A DNA stretch of 64,000 nt from Bacteroidales bacterium (GTDB taxonomy: Bacteria; Bacteroidota; Bacteroidia; Bacteroidales; UBA932). Below, piece after piece: positions 8,444 to 17,901 of the stretch (its first letter is position 1; each line of letters opens with the position of its first letter). The position numbers and the translations under genes were made by a program. The notes beneath the pieces were generated by a model. The model had not been told where the DNA came from and did not search any database. It was given only the letters and a program-made list of their open reading frames with translations. The DNA is taken from NCBI GenBank assembly GCA_017630155.1, contig JAGBVU010000004.1:1-64000 (forward strand), written 5' to 3'.

Positions 8444-9880
8444 TCACCTCTCAAATGGGTATGCGGGGAGGTCTGCCTCATTATAGATAGTGCCGCGGCA
8501 ATAGTCCTCTGTGCAATATTTGATATGGACTGGTCGGGGGACGGATGGACTCCATGCAACAAGTTTTCCTTTTTCTATTTTTGACTGGGCCGGATGATAT
8601 ACACCATCTTCTCCGGCTATCATAAGATAGCGTACTCCAGTATCAGATTTGTCACCGGAATCACTTTTTACATATAACCCTTTGGCGTTTTTGAAACTCA
8701 AGACCATCTTCTCCCCTTTCACTCTCACATCCTTCAATAATGGCCCCTCGCACTCTACATTGTAGCCATACTCCTTGGCCAATGCCCACAGTACAAATCT
8801 GTGTGCCGGCACCACTTTATTCTTGGGATGAATATCGAGTGAGTCCCCCACATCTATTGCAGTAGCCATCCCTATATCCTCAAGTTTCCCCTTCTCCCAC
8901 ACTTCTGCCTGCTCCAGACGCACTTTACCTGACAAGTCTCCAAATGGAGCCACCTGCATATAATAGAAAGGTAGTCTCTCCTGCCCCCACAAAGCACGCC
9001 AATCCCTCACCATTTTCACAAAAATGTGCTGATAATCCTCCGATCTCCAGGCATTTGACTCAGCCTGATACCAGATATTGCCTTTGATGGTGTAGCCAAG
9101 AATAGGGTTTACCATCGCATTCCATATGGCAGATGGGACTTTGTGCTGATACCCTTTGGGGGTGGTTTTTTCTGGAGAGTAACTCTCATACACTCTGTCA
9201 TATACAGGGTCGTTCTCCATCACTTCTCGACGGGTCCACGATTCAGCATGAGTCCCTCCAAATGCGCAAAGAATCACCCCTACAGGTCTTTTAAGGCTCT
9301 TGTGAAGCTCCCTAGCAAAGAGAAATGCGATAGCAGAATATGTTTGGGCCACCTCCGGAGAGCATACTACCCACTCCCCTTCGCAATCCTCTCTGGGTGC
9401 AACATAATCCCAGGCCTCTTCCACTTTGAAAAGATGTATCCCCGGATAGTCAGCATCTGCAGACTCCTTCTCCCACTCATACATACCGGTCATCCATTTG
9501 TCTACAGGGTGAGGTCGCATTTCAAATTCCATATTGCTTTGCCCGCTGGCCAACCATACTTCACCTATAAGGATATTACCTACAGTTACCGAATCTCCAC
9601 CTGATGATATGACCAATGACTGCCCCGACTTGCACCCCGGAGTCTTTATATAAAGAGACCACCTCCCCTGCTCATCAGCATTTGCAGAATAGAGCTTGCC
9701 ACTCCATGACTCTACTACAGATACCTCAGCTCCGGCATCGGCCCATCCCCAAATCTTCACATCAGACTTCTGCTGCAGAACCATATTGTCAGAGATGATG
9801 GCAGGGAGTCTGACTTTTCCCTCCACTCCAAAAACGACACCTATAAAAAGTGCCAAAGCACAGAAAATTCTCCTGATCAT
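8444..9880 (-). CDS. Sialate O-acetylesterase family protein (secreted)
   Basis: This is a secreted SGNH-type esterase that would remove O-acetyl groups from sialic acid or from plant polysaccharides. The ATG at 9880 gives a good signal peptide (MIRRIFCALALFIGVVFG); a longer frame upstream would bury it, so I chose the internal start. The mature protein opens with LPAIISDNMVLQQ, typical of the family. The nucleophile is S115 in ASGQSNMEFEM, a conserved IWYQAESNA block follows, and the late DIHP segment supplies the Asp/His pair. About 478 residues is normal length. It stands alone, which suits host-glycan or dietary-glycan use in a gut Bacteroidales, though that is inference. Confidence 0.9.
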   Translation of the reverse strand: MIRRIFCALALFIGVVFGVEGKVRLPAIISDNMVLQQKSDVKIWGWADAGAEVSVVESWSGKLYSANADEQGRWSLYIKTPGCKSGQSLVISSGGDSVTVGNILIGEVWLASGQSNMEFEMRPHPVDKWMTGMYEWEKESADADYPGIHLFKVEEAWDYVAPREDCEGEWVVCSPEVAQTYSAIAFLFARELHKSLKRPVGVILCAFGGTHAESWTRREVMENDPVYDRVYESYSPEKTTPKGYQHKVPSAIWNAMVNPILGYTIKGNIWYQAESNAWRSEDYQHIFVKMVRDWRALWGQERLPFYYMQVAPFGDLSGKVRLEQAEVWEKGKLEDIGMATAIDVGDSLDIHPKNKVVPAHRFVLWALAKEYGYNVECEGPLLKDVRVKGEKMVLSFKNAKGLYVKSDSGDKSDTGVRYLMIAGEDGVYHPAQSKIEKGKLVAWSPSVPRPVHIKYCTEDYCRGTIYNEADLPAYPFER

Positions 9881-10002
9881 AACATTATTCACTTTTGAAA
9901 GCAAATTTACAAAATTCCCGCGCACGATTTTCGCCAAAAATGAACGCAGCTCACCATTTTTCACCCCTTCGCGTACATAATGAGCCTAAAATGGTCTCGA
10001 CA

Positions 10003-10035
10003 TAAAAAAATCGCCCCCACAAGGAGCGATTTTTA
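10003..10035 (-). terminator. Intrinsic terminator of rny
   Basis: On the minus strand AAAAATCGCTCC pairs with a GGGGCGATTTTT stretch around a short loop and ends in a T run (TTTTTTT). It lies about 30 bases past the rny stop codon. The A-rich left arm means it can also work for plus-strand transcripts. Confidence 0.75.
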
Positions 10036-10066
10036 TAGAATTTCAAGGTATGGTGAAAACACCAGA

Positions 10067-11608
10067 CTACTTCGCAAAAGCCACTGATCTGGTCTCTCTG
10101 ATCACAGTAATCTTCACCTGTCCTGGATAAACCATCTCTTCCTGAATCTTCTTGGCTATCTCGTTTGACAATACTTCAGATTCTGCATCAGATACCTGAT
10201 CTGCACCTACGATAACGCGAAGTTCACGGCCTGCCTGGATAGCATATGTCTTGGTAACTCCAGGATGAGAAAGTGCAATACCTTCCATATCCTTAAGTCT
10301 CTTGATGTAAGACTCGATTACCTCACGACGGGCACCTGGACGTGCACCTGAGATAGCATCGGAAACAAGGACAAGTGGTGAGATAAGTGAGTTCATCTCC
10401 ACCTCTTCGTGGTGAGAACCGATAGCATTGCAAATCTCAGGTTTCTCTTTATATTTCTCAGCGAGTTTCATACCCAGGATAGCGTGTGGAAGTTCAGAGT
10501 CCTCTTCTGACACCTTTCCAATATCGTGAAGAAGACCAGCCCTCTTGGCCACTTTAGGATTAAGGCCAAGCTCTGATGCCATAGTAGCACAGATGTTTGC
10601 CACCTCGCGTGAGTGCTGTAGCAAGTTCTGTCCATAAGATGAGCGGTATTTCATACGACCGATAAGGCGGACAAGTTCCACATGCAGACCATGAATACCC
10701 AAGTCGATACAAGTACGCTTACCTGTCTCCATAATCTCGTCTTCAAGCTGTTTCTGTACCTTTGCTACGACCTCTTCGATACGTGCAGGGTGAATACGGC
10801 CATCTGTTACCAACTGGTGAAGTGCCAGACGTGCCACCTCTCTACGGACAGGGTCAAATGCTGAAAGAAGGATAGCTTCTGGAGTGTCATCAACCACGAT
10901 TTCAACACCTGTAGCTGCTTCCAAAGCACGGATATTACGACCCTCACGACCGATAATCCTACCTTTAACCTCATCACTCTCGATATGGAATACTGTAACA
11001 GCATTTTCAATGGCTGTCTCAGGGGCAATTCTCTGGATAGTGTTTATAACCACTCTTTTAGCCTCTTTGGATGCAGTAAGGCGGGCCTCATCCATTACAT
11101 CATTTATGTATGACATCGCCTGTGTACGGGCTTCGGCTTTCATACTCTCCACAAGCTGCTCCTTTGCCTCTGCTGCTGACATACCTGCTATGCTCTCTAT
11201 CTTCTCAATAGCCTGTACACGCAGTTTCTCGTACTCCTCTGATTTTTTATTTACGACTTCAAGCTGAGCTTTGAGATTTTCCCTAATACTGTCTGCCTCC
11301 TTCTGTTTCTTCTGTACCTCAGATGCCTGCTGATTGATCTGCATCTCACGCTGCTTGAGTTTGTTCTCAAACTGCTGGATCTGGAAGTTTTTCTCGTTTA
11401 CCTCTTTCTCGTGCTCAGATTTGAGTTGCAGGAACTTCTCTTTTGCCTGGAAAATCTTCTCCTTCTTTATATTCTCACCCTGAATCTCCGCGTCACGAAT
11501 GATTTGACTCCCTTTTTTCTTTAAAATGACATTTCTTACAAGGATATAGCACCCTATTGCGGCAAGAGCTGAGCAAATCCCTGTGGTAATTATGATAATA
11601 GCATTCAT
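10067..11608 (-). CDS. rny: Ribonuclease Y
   Basis: This membrane-anchored endoribonuclease starts mRNA decay. The 513 residues show the standard order: an N-terminal membrane helix (about 3-25), a long charged coiled coil (about 35-185), a KH RNA-binding domain with [13 protein letters not shown] (217-229), and an HD phosphohydrolase domain with HDIGK at 361-365 plus the later HHEEVE segment. Length and order match the family fully. It follows zapA and the probable 6S RNA on the same strand and ends in a good terminator. Confidence 0.97.
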   Translation of the reverse strand: MNAIIIITTGICSALAAIGCYILVRNVILKKKGSQIIRDAEIQGENIKKEKIFQAKEKFLQLKSEHEKEVNEKNFQIQQFENKLKQREMQINQQASEVQKKQKEADSIRENLKAQLEVVNKKSEEYEKLRVQAIEKIESIAGMSAAEAKEQLVESMKAEARTQAMSYINDVMDEARLTASKEAKRVVINTIQRIAPETAIENAVTVFHIESDEVKGRIIGREGRNIRALEAATGVEIVVDDTPEAILLSAFDPVRREVARLALHQLVTDGRIHPARIEEVVAKVQKQLEDEIMETGKRTCIDLGIHGLHVELVRLIGRMKYRSSYGQNLLQHSREVANICATMASELGLNPKVAKRAGLLHDIGKVSEEDSELPHAILGMKLAEKYKEKPEICNAIGSHHEEVEMNSLISPLVLVSDAISGARPGARREVIESYIKRLKDMEGIALSHPGVTKTYAIQAGRELRVIVGADQVSDAESEVLSNEIAKKIQEEMVYPGQVKITVIRETRSVAFAK

Positions 11609-11681
11609 TGTGTTTGTTGTATATGTAGTGTTTAGTTTAGTTTCAAACGCTATTCACAACAAAAGAGAGATAATTATATTG

Positions 11682-11875
11682 AAAAAAAGCCGCTAGATGC
11701 TGTTCACCGAAAAACCTTAATAAAATAAGATTTGAGCTCCGATTTTGGACTCAGACTTCCAACGTCACGTAATACGTAATCCTCCGAAGGAGTCACCTAG
11801 GCCTGTCTTCATCCGTCGAGTTGGCTCGGTTATGTAAATTCTGTTGATTTTCGCAAAGAGCGATCCAACGGCTAG
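11682..11875 (-). ncRNA. ssrS: Probable 6S RNA
   Basis: The minus strand between zapA and rny can fold into one long rod of about 190 nt. Its nested pairings include AGCCG (from 11875) with CGGCT (ending 11688); CGAAAATC (11853-11846) with GGTTTTTCG (11716-11708); CCGA with TCGG; CCAAC (11824-11820) with GTTGG (11763-11759); and an apical CTCCTTCGGAG hairpin (11792-11782). The closing stem runs into seven T residues (11688-11682), a good terminator. 6S RNA binds the housekeeping RNA polymerase, and its gene lies next to zapA in many proteobacteria, the same neighbour as here. Length, rod shape and position all agree. The 5' end overlaps the zapA stop codon, so the RNA may be cut from a longer transcript. 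I did not find the signature central bulge with certainty. Confidence 0.65.
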
Positions 11876-12180
11876 AGATTTGTCTTTATATATTCGTCCA
11901 GACTGTTATTCAATTCTGCAATTCTTTGTTCCAGATCACCCACATCATTATTCCTTCTCTCCTTAATCAATTGGGTTACAAATACAAGAGAGGTGACACT
12001 CAATGCATCCTGAACAGTCAGATTTGCAAATTTGCCCTTGTACTCCTCGACCTTATGTGTAATCATCTTCGCCGCCATACGCATATAACCCTCCTCTTCA
12101 GGTGTAATGTTGCTGAAGTGCCTGTCTGTCCCGGCGATATTGATGGTTATCCTATGTCTGTTGTCTTCCATACTAGTCAT
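11872..12180 (-). CDS. zapA: Cell division protein ZapA
   Basis: This small protein binds and bundles FtsZ at the division ring. The N-terminal beta-rich part (RITINIAGTDRHFSNITPEE) and the following long helix (MRMAAKMITHKVEEY... SVTSLVFVTQLI) match the ZapA family, and 102 residues is typical. Its start overlaps the stop of the upstream coiled-coil gene by 8 bases; an ATG at 12171 would avoid overlap and is an equal alternative. The two genes share the promoter at 12485-12514. Confidence 0.9.
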   Translation of the reverse strand: MTSMEDNRHRITINIAGTDRHFSNITPEEEGYMRMAAKMITHKVEEYKGKFANLTVQDALSVTSLVFVTQLIKERRNNDVGDLEQRIAELNNSLDEYIKTNL

Positions 12181-12466
12181 TCAAAAGGGCAATACACTTA
12201 TCTATCTCTCTGACAAGTCTACTGATATTGAGTTTAGCCTCCTTGACATCTCCTGTTGATGCCTTAAATGCTTCAATCAATTGTAAGTTATCTATCTTTT
12301 GTTCTAAATCCTTTATCTTGTTATTACTTATTTCTAATTGTTCCTTGCATTGTGCAAGCTTCAACGAAAGATCGTTTCTTTCAGCTCGAATCTGCTCATA
12401 TCTGGATATAAGAAGCTCTATCTTCTTAGTCAAATCATTCAGCAATATTTCTCTGCTTTTGTCCAT
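12173..12466 (-). CDS. Small coiled-coil protein upstream of zapA
   Basis: The 97-residue protein has no signal peptide and is almost all helix, with heptad-like runs of leucine, isoleucine and charged residues from about 5 to 65 (KKIELLISRYEQIRAE, then EISNNKIKDLEQKIDNL). A protein of this kind usually precedes zapA in Bacteroidetes. By position it may be a division factor with a ZapB-like role, but I see no direct homology to ZapB. It overlaps zapA by 8 bases, which suggests coupled translation. Confidence 0.8.
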   Translation of the reverse strand: MDKSREILLNDLTKKIELLISRYEQIRAERNDLSLKLAQCKEQLEISNNKIKDLEQKIDNLQLIEAFKASTGDVKEAKLNISRLVREIDKCIALLND

Positions 12467-12484
12467 TTCTTTCGTCTTATTCTA

Positions 12485-12514
12485 CAAAGATATGAAAGAG
12501 ATTTTATTTCACAA
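12485..12514 (-). promoter_or_regulatory. Promoter of the coiled-coil/zapA operon
   Basis: On the minus strand TTTTG ends at 12512, 19 bases follow, then TATCTTTG occupies 12492-12485. This is an exact Bacteroidetes promoter. The -33 part lies inside the 3' end of the neighbouring 5'-nucleotidase gene. The start of transcription would be near 12479, giving a leader of about 12 bases. Confidence 0.7.
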
Positions 12515-14102
12515 AATTCCATCTTCCCAATTTGGGATTTTTGGACAGTTCGCTCGGAACCACAATTTTCTCTTCGAGCAGATATTCATATATAAGCTCC
12601 CTAATCTCTGGAAGTCTGCTGATTGTCCTCCCTTCTATCTCTGATGGGTCAATACCCGCATTTTTCAAAAGATCACCGGCACCGCTGGCACGATAAGATG
12701 TCATAGCCACTTTATACTTGCCTTCCATATCAAATGGTCTCCCATCTGCCATAGTGGTAATCCTTACCCTATCCCCCTTATTAGCCGATTTTTTCACTGT
12801 ATAGTTCAGACCTGTTGCCGAGTCGTAGTTATAGGCAGGTCCCCTACCATTGATCCACATATCAAAAGAGTTCTCGAGATAATCCTTCAACTCACGTCCG
12901 CTCATTGTTATCACGTACAATTGGTTCTCATATCTGTAGAGATCAAAAAGATTTTTATACAGAACATCACCTTTGGGGACACCACCATAAGTGGCCAAAG
13001 GGGCAGAAATGGAGACATCTGCACCAGTAGATACCAGCTGCACCAAATGGACGAAATCCATATAACCGCACATGCCGTCAAGGGCCTCACTAAAGTTCAA
13101 ATCTTCTGTTATCTCACCTACCTTCACATTTACAAACTCCTCAACGATCTTCCTATCCACCTCAAATTTAGCATCAAAGAGTGTATCCTGAGGGACATTT
13201 TTCATCTCCACAAGGGCACCTTCCACCACTTTATCATACACTTTCCCTCCTCTCTTTTTAAACGACACCTTAACCTCTGAAAGCAGTTTGGATCTGCTAC
13301 CTCCATCCATAACCAATACACTATCCTCGCCATTCCACACCTTCTGGGCAAATCTTCTATGATCATGCCCTGCTATTACCAGGTCCACCCCTTTCACATT
13401 GGAAGCCAGATAGAGGGCAGGATTCTCTATTCTATGGTTATCGGCTTCACCTATACCACCATGTACTGATATTACCACCACATCCGGATTCTCCTTGGCC
13501 CTTACAGCTGCCACAAGAGAATCTGCCATAGGATAAGTGGGAACAAACCTGATCCCCTCCCATAGAGCCGGGGCAAGCCAGCTTGCTATATTGGGGTTCT
13601 CAAACCCTATCACAGCCACTTTCACCCCACCTTTTTTAATTATTGCATACTCCTGGAAGTATGGTTTGCCTCTCTCCACATCGATGGCATTTGCAGCCAG
13701 ATATGGAATATCCATCTCCGCATCCACCTTGTCATAGACCGGATGTCCCGCCTCAATATCGTGATTACCCAATACGACTGCATCATAACGCATATACTCC
13801 ATCACCCTGCTGAACAGGTGTTTCCCCCCCGATTTATCCTTAAAGTTGAAATAGTATGCCTCATTTGTCCCCTGAAGATGGTCTCCATTATCGATAAGGA
13901 ATACCGCCTTCTCACCATATTCCCCTCTCTTCTGATTCACGTATGTATTGACATTTGATAAGGAGTTCTCCCCTATGTATGTTCCGTGCACATCGGTAGT
14001 GGCATAGATGTATATATTGTGCTCCTGCTCTGAGCAAGAGGCAAAAATCAGCAGAGTCGCTGCAATAAACAACAAATTCAATCTTCTCATATTATTTTTC
14101 AT
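12504..14102 (-). CDS. 5'-nucleotidase / 2',3'-cyclic phosphodiesterase lipoprotein
   Basis: This exported metallophosphatase would release phosphate and nucleosides from nucleotides outside the inner membrane. From the ATG at 14102 it has a lipoprotein signal with lipobox IFASC (Cys at residue 23); an ATG at 14090 would do equally well. The N-terminal metallophosphoesterase domain shows ATTDVHG, IDNGDHLQG, LGNHDIE and later ISVHGG and AGHDHR, all metal-ligand motifs. The C-terminal 5'-nucleotidase domain has YRYENQLYVITMSG and FDMW...GPAYNYDSATGLNY. The start overlaps the omega-amidase stop, so it is the last gene of that operon. Confidence 0.9.
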   Translation of the reverse strand: MKNNMRRLNLLFIAATLLIFASCSEQEHNIYIYATTDVHGTYIGENSLSNVNTYVNQKRGEYGEKAVFLIDNGDHLQGTNEAYYFNFKDKSGGKHLFSRVMEYMRYDAVVLGNHDIEAGHPVYDKVDAEMDIPYLAANAIDVERGKPYFQEYAIIKKGGVKVAVIGFENPNIASWLAPALWEGIRFVPTYPMADSLVAAVRAKENPDVVVISVHGGIGEADNHRIENPALYLASNVKGVDLVIAGHDHRRFAQKVWNGEDSVLVMDGGSRSKLLSEVKVSFKKRGGKVYDKVVEGALVEMKNVPQDTLFDAKFEVDRKIVEEFVNVKVGEITEDLNFSEALDGMCGYMDFVHLVQLVSTGADVSISAPLATYGGVPKGDVLYKNLFDLYRYENQLYVITMSGRELKDYLENSFDMWINGRGPAYNYDSATGLNYTVKKSANKGDRVRITTMADGRPFDMEGKYKVAMTSYRASGAGDLLKNAGIDPSEIEGRTISRLPEIRELIYEYLLEEKIVVPSELSKNPKLGRWNFVK

Positions 14103-14889
14103 TTTTAATTTCAAACAAATCGGCATCTTTCCATGCAGGGAATTTTTCCCTGAGGGTGTCAAGCTTTTGAACTGACAGTGTTGCACTCAAAAACTGGGCT
14201 GGGCCCACATTCTCCACTATCGCAATATCCTCACCTCGGGGAGACACCACTCTCGAGTGGCCATTGTAGCTATTCCCCGGGTCTTCCCCTATTCTGTTGC
14301 AGAATACTGCGTAGCTCATATTCTCTATCGCTCTGGCTTTGATCAGGTGCTCAGTCACCCCTATCCTTGAATCGGGCCACGATGCCACATTGATCAGAAG
14401 GTCATACTCCAACCCCACATTTCTGCTCCATACAGGGAATCTCAAATCATAGCAGACATTAAGGGCAATATTCCACCCTTTATATTGGGCAATGACCTTC
14501 GATTCACCTGCCGCATAATGCTCGTTCTCTTCCCCCATTCTGAATAAGTGGCGCTTATCATAGTGGTGCTCCACTCCATCAGGGGCTACAAAATAGCATC
14601 TGTTGACGATTTTGCCACCCTCCGCAGTAGGGACTGTCCCCACTACTGCTATATGATGCTTCTGCGCTATGGAGTGCATCCACCGAAGCGTCATCCCCTC
14701 CTCAGAGAGGACCGCATCATAATTCATGGTAAATCCCATAGAGAAGAATTCGGGGAAAACAAGGACATCTGCAGTTCTGCCATCCAGATACCTCTCCACC
14801 ATCAGGGAGAGCCTGCTGCAATTCTCCTGTGGTGATTCCCATAGGATATCGCACTGACACAAAACTATATTAAGATCCCCCCTCTCCAC
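14092..14889 (-). CDS. Nitrilase-superfamily omega-amidase (YafV/NIT2-like)
   Basis: The 265-residue enzyme carries the nitrilase triad: Glu in VFPEFFSMGF, Lys in HYDKRHLFRMGEE and Cys in LNVCYDLRFPVWSRN. These motifs are closest to omega-amidases, which hydrolyse 2-oxoglutaramate or 2-oxosuccinamate to the dicarboxylic acid and ammonia, often as metabolite repair. The gene lies 5 bases after a dicarboxylate symporter gene and overlaps the 5'-nucleotidase gene by 11 bases. A link between the amidase and dicarboxylate transport is plausible but unproven. Confidence 0.87.
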   Translation of the reverse strand: MERGDLNIVLCQCDILWESPQENCSRLSLMVERYLDGRTADVLVFPEFFSMGFTMNYDAVLSEEGMTLRWMHSIAQKHHIAVVGTVPTAEGGKIVNRCYFVAPDGVEHHYDKRHLFRMGEENEHYAAGESKVIAQYKGWNIALNVCYDLRFPVWSRNVGLEYDLLINVASWPDSRIGVTEHLIKARAIENMSYAVFCNRIGEDPGNSYNGHSRVVSPRGEDIAIVENVGPAQFLSATLSVQKLDTLREKFPAWKDADLFEIKNEK

Positions 14890-14894
14890 GCACT

Positions 14895-16061
14895 CTACTT
14901 TTTATAGATTTTGTTTACTATCATGGCGATGGCACCATCACCTGTCACATTGCAGGCTGTGCCGAAACTGTCCATAGCAATATACAGGGCAATCATAAGC
15001 CCCAGCATATTTTCATCAAACCCCAGGATAGATGATAACACACCCAGAGCAGCCATAATGGCACCGCCCGGCACACCCGGAGCAGCCACCATTGTGATAC
15101 CCAGCATCATAATGAAACCTGCATAAAGCCCCACATTTGTAGGCATCCCCATCATAAATGAGATGGCAAATGCACACGCTACAATCTTGAGTGTACTTCC
15201 TGCCAGGTGAATGGTAGCACACAATGGCACAGAAAACTCAGCTATCTCATCCGCAACACCATTTTTCTTGGCCTGGGCCAATGTCACAGGGATAGTAGCC
15301 GCAGAGGACTGGGTACCCAGGGCTGTCATATAAGCAGGAAGCATGGTAACAAGTGCTTTGAAAGGGTTCTTCCCTGCGACTGCCCCAGCGATGCAGAACT
15401 GTATGACAAGCAAAAGGACGTGTATCACAAAAATCACCAGAATAACCTTCAGGAAGAGACCCAGAACAGCCACTACGCTACCCTCTGCCCCTATTTTAAG
15501 GAAGATGCAGAAGATATAGAAAGGGAGGATGGGGATAATGACCTTGGTTATCACCAGCTCTATCACCTCCTTCAGTTCATTGAGAACACCTCTGAATGTA
15601 CCGCCCTGCACCTTTGCAAGTCCAAGTCCAAGGACAAATGCGAGTATAAGTGCTGTCATCACCGACATCACAGGTGGCATATCAATAGAAAAGTAGGGTT
15701 CAATGGATGAAGATGCCAGCCCTTGGAATTTGGCCATTGTCTCCGGAGTCTTGTCAATTATCGAAGGGTAAGTCCACACACAGCTATAATATGACAGAAA
15801 ACCGGCAAATACAGTAGATCCATATGCTATCAAAGAGGTTATCCCCAAGAGTTTACCGGCCCCCTTACCAAGTTCAGCAATACCGGGAGCGACAAGCCCC
15901 ACTATAAGCAGAGGGATGATAAATCCAAGAAAATTGCCAAAAATGCCACTTAAGGTTACAAATATCCTTACGCACCATTCTGGAAGAAATAGGGAAAACA
16001 ATATACCGAGGATGATACCTATCACCACTTTTGCCAATAGAGGGAGTTTGCTTAGTTTCAT
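14895..16061 (-). CDS. Dicarboxylate/amino acid:cation symporter (DAACS family)
   Basis: The 388-residue inner-membrane protein belongs to the glutamate/dicarboxylate symporter family. Visible family marks are the serine-rich hairpin TQSSAATIPVTL, the segment AAPGVPGGAIMAALGVL and the C-terminal helix motif MDSFGTACNVTGDGAIAMI, which binds substrate and sodium. It would import acidic amino acids or C4-dicarboxylates. Its first codon touches the stop of the upstream outer membrane protein gene, so the two are probably co-translated. Confidence 0.93.
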   Translation of the reverse strand: MKLSKLPLLAKVVIGIILGILFSLFLPEWCVRIFVTLSGIFGNFLGFIIPLLIVGLVAPGIAELGKGAGKLLGITSLIAYGSTVFAGFLSYYSCVWTYPSIIDKTPETMAKFQGLASSSIEPYFSIDMPPVMSVMTALILAFVLGLGLAKVQGGTFRGVLNELKEVIELVITKVIIPILPFYIFCIFLKIGAEGSVVAVLGLFLKVILVIFVIHVLLLVIQFCIAGAVAGKNPFKALVTMLPAYMTALGTQSSAATIPVTLAQAKKNGVADEIAEFSVPLCATIHLAGSTLKIVACAFAISFMMGMPTNVGLYAGFIMMLGITMVAAPGVPGGAIMAALGVLSSILGFDENMLGLMIALYIAMDSFGTACNVTGDGAIAMIVNKIYKK

Positions 16062-17095
16062 TATCGTTTCTTTTTAAAATTCATATTATCAAGATCAATC
16101 AGCAGTGTCGCTTTCTGCTGCCACCCGATCCCTGCACCGTCCGTATGCATTATCCATGATATGGACACATCCATAAAATCGCTTCTGTATGGCTTGTAAT
16201 AACACTCAAGCCTGTTATACAGACCTGTTTGGGTCCTGTACATTTCACTTCCGTGGTAGAGCTCCTCATACCCCCAATAAGGCATAAGATTGTCACCAAG
16301 ATAGATGGTATTGTCTATACCCACATTCCACTTCTGGAGTGTCAGTCTCCCTTGAAAACCCATCGGGAAAATAAGCTCCTTTGTCACAGTCCTGTCCCTC
16401 TGGGCAGTCAGGAGGCCACCAACATTGATCACACCTTTCTGCACCCTGAGATACTCTCCGAAAGAGAACTCCGCAAATGGATTGAACCAGTAGTTGTCGA
16501 CCACCAGCCCCGTATTTATACTATACGCATAGTGATTCAAATCAAACAGATAACCTAATGAAAATCCACCGAAGGTCCATTTGGATGAGGAGTAGAGGGT
16601 GAGAATTTCGGAAAGGTAGTCGCTGCTCCATCGTGGCATGTCAAAGATGACTTTCACATACCCTCTATCACCTTTATACACATATGCCACCCCCTCCAAT
16701 GACCTGTCTCCAAACCTCTTCTCATCACTTACAAATGCTGTGGAGAAATCATCAAACATATCTCTGACTGGGAAAATTCCCGCATAGAGCTCATGCTTGG
16801 GTGCATTCAGTCTGTAATATGCCAGCAGGGAGCCTTTATACCACTCACTGCCTACTCCGAAAGAGGCTCTCAAATCCCCGCCCACATTTAAGGAATGTAT
16901 ATTCTCATCCCAGCCAAAGCCTACTGTCGGTGCCAGATACAGACCGAAAAGGGTTTTGGATCTGCCAATATCCATCTTGGCAAACTCATGATTGTCGAGT
17001 CGCACATCGAAATCCACATTCCACACCACCTCCTGTCCACACAGCACGGTGGTCAAAAGCATTGAAAATATGATTGATTTAACCCTCTTCATCAC
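16061..17095 (-). CDS. Predicted outer membrane beta-barrel protein
   Basis: I do not recognise the family. The 344-residue product has a signal peptide (SIIFSMLLTTVLCGQ) and then alternating aromatic/polar strands (GLYLAPTVGFGW, GSLLAYYRLNAP, FGGFSLGYLFDL, ISWIMHTDGAGIGW) typical of an outer membrane barrel of about 14-16 strands. The C-terminus does not end in the usual aromatic residue. It opens an operon with a dicarboxylate symporter, an omega-amidase and a nucleotidase, so it may be a small-solute porin for that set; this is inference. Confidence 0.7.
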   Translation of the reverse strand: MMKRVKSIIFSMLLTTVLCGQEVVWNVDFDVRLDNHEFAKMDIGRSKTLFGLYLAPTVGFGWDENIHSLNVGGDLRASFGVGSEWYKGSLLAYYRLNAPKHELYAGIFPVRDMFDDFSTAFVSDEKRFGDRSLEGVAYVYKGDRGYVKVIFDMPRWSSDYLSEILTLYSSSKWTFGGFSLGYLFDLNHYAYSINTGLVVDNYWFNPFAEFSFGEYLRVQKGVINVGGLLTAQRDRTVTKELIFPMGFQGRLTLQKWNVGIDNTIYLGDNLMPYWGYEELYHGSEMYRTQTGLYNRLECYYKPYRSDFMDVSISWIMHTDGAGIGWQQKATLLIDLDNMNFKKKR

Positions 17096-17135
17096 TATTT
17101 TGGAATTGCAATCACGAAGATAACAATAATTTTCC

Positions 17136-17143
17136 TACCTTTG
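17136..17143 (+). promoter_or_regulatory. -7 element for the glycosyltransferase/pyrC operon
   Basis: The bases read TACCTTTG, an exact TAnnTTTG match 22 bases before the ATG. I see no TTG at the ideal distance upstream. Confidence 0.45.
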
Positions 17144-17165
17144 GGAGATTAAATAAAGATTTGAA

Positions 17166-17891
17166 ATGGAAACAACAAAACTGGTCATTATCCCCACATA
17201 CAACGAGAAGGAGAACATCGAAAAGATGGTGCGCAAAGTGTTCTCTATGAAGGGAGGATTTCATATTCTGGTAGTGGATGATGGCTCACCTGACGGCACT
17301 GCTGCGATAGTAAAACGCCTGATGAAAGAGTTCCCCGCCAATCTTTTCATTATCGAAAGATCTGGCAAACTGGGATTGGGAACTGCATACATAGCAGGTT
17401 TCAACTGGGCCATAGAGCACAAGTACGACTATATCTTTGAGATGGATGCCGACTTCTCCCACGACCCTGACGACCTTATACGCCTTCACGATGCCTGCGC
17501 AGTAGAGGGTGCTGATATGTCGATCGGATCACGCTACTGCAGAGGTATTGCAGTGAAAGACTGGCCTATCGGACGAATCCTTATGTCATATGGTGCATCT
17601 TTCTATGTAAGAAGTGTCCTCGGAATGAAGATATACGATTCTACAGCCGGTTTCATATGCTATAGCAGAAAGGTTCTTGAGACTATCAATCTTCAGAATA
17701 TCAGGATGAAAGGATACGGATTCCAGATTGAGATGAAGTACAATGCTTACAAGCTCGGTTTCAAAGTACAGGAGGTCCCTATCATGTTCACAGACAGGAA
17801 GGAGGGTACATCCAAAATGAGCAGTTCAATCTTCGGAGAAGCCTTCTGGGGAGTCATGAAACTTAAATTCAGAAAAATAAGACCAAGATAA
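17166..17891 (+). CDS. Polyprenol-phosphate mannosyltransferase-like glycosyltransferase (GT2)
   Basis: The 241-residue GT-A protein resembles DPM1-type polyprenol monophosphomannose synthase, which loads mannose from GDP-mannose onto polyprenyl phosphate. Visible motifs are IIPTYNEKENIEKM near the N-terminus, VVDDGSPDGT, the metal-binding FEMDADFSHDPDDL, and DSTAGFICYSRKVL with GYGFQIEMKYNA. The TDRKEGTSKMSSSI segment near the end is typical too. It lacks C-terminal membrane helices, like the soluble DPM1 class. pyrC follows 10 bases later. Confidence 0.88.
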   Translation: METTKLVIIPTYNEKENIEKMVRKVFSMKGGFHILVVDDGSPDGTAAIVKRLMKEFPANLFIIERSGKLGLGTAYIAGFNWAIEHKYDYIFEMDADFSHDPDDLIRLHDACAVEGADMSIGSRYCRGIAVKDWPIGRILMSYGASFYVRSVLGMKIYDSTAGFICYSRKVLETINLQNIRMKGYGFQIEMKYNAYKLGFKVQEVPIMFTDRKEGTSKMSSSIFGEAFWGVMKLKFRKIRPR

Positions 17892-17901
17892 ATATTCACA
17901 T

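Noticed and set aside
8314..8562. A minus-strand frame at the end of the acetylesterase gene
   Set aside because: It overlaps the conserved end of that gene in another frame and includes the repeat and terminator region; no family match is visible.
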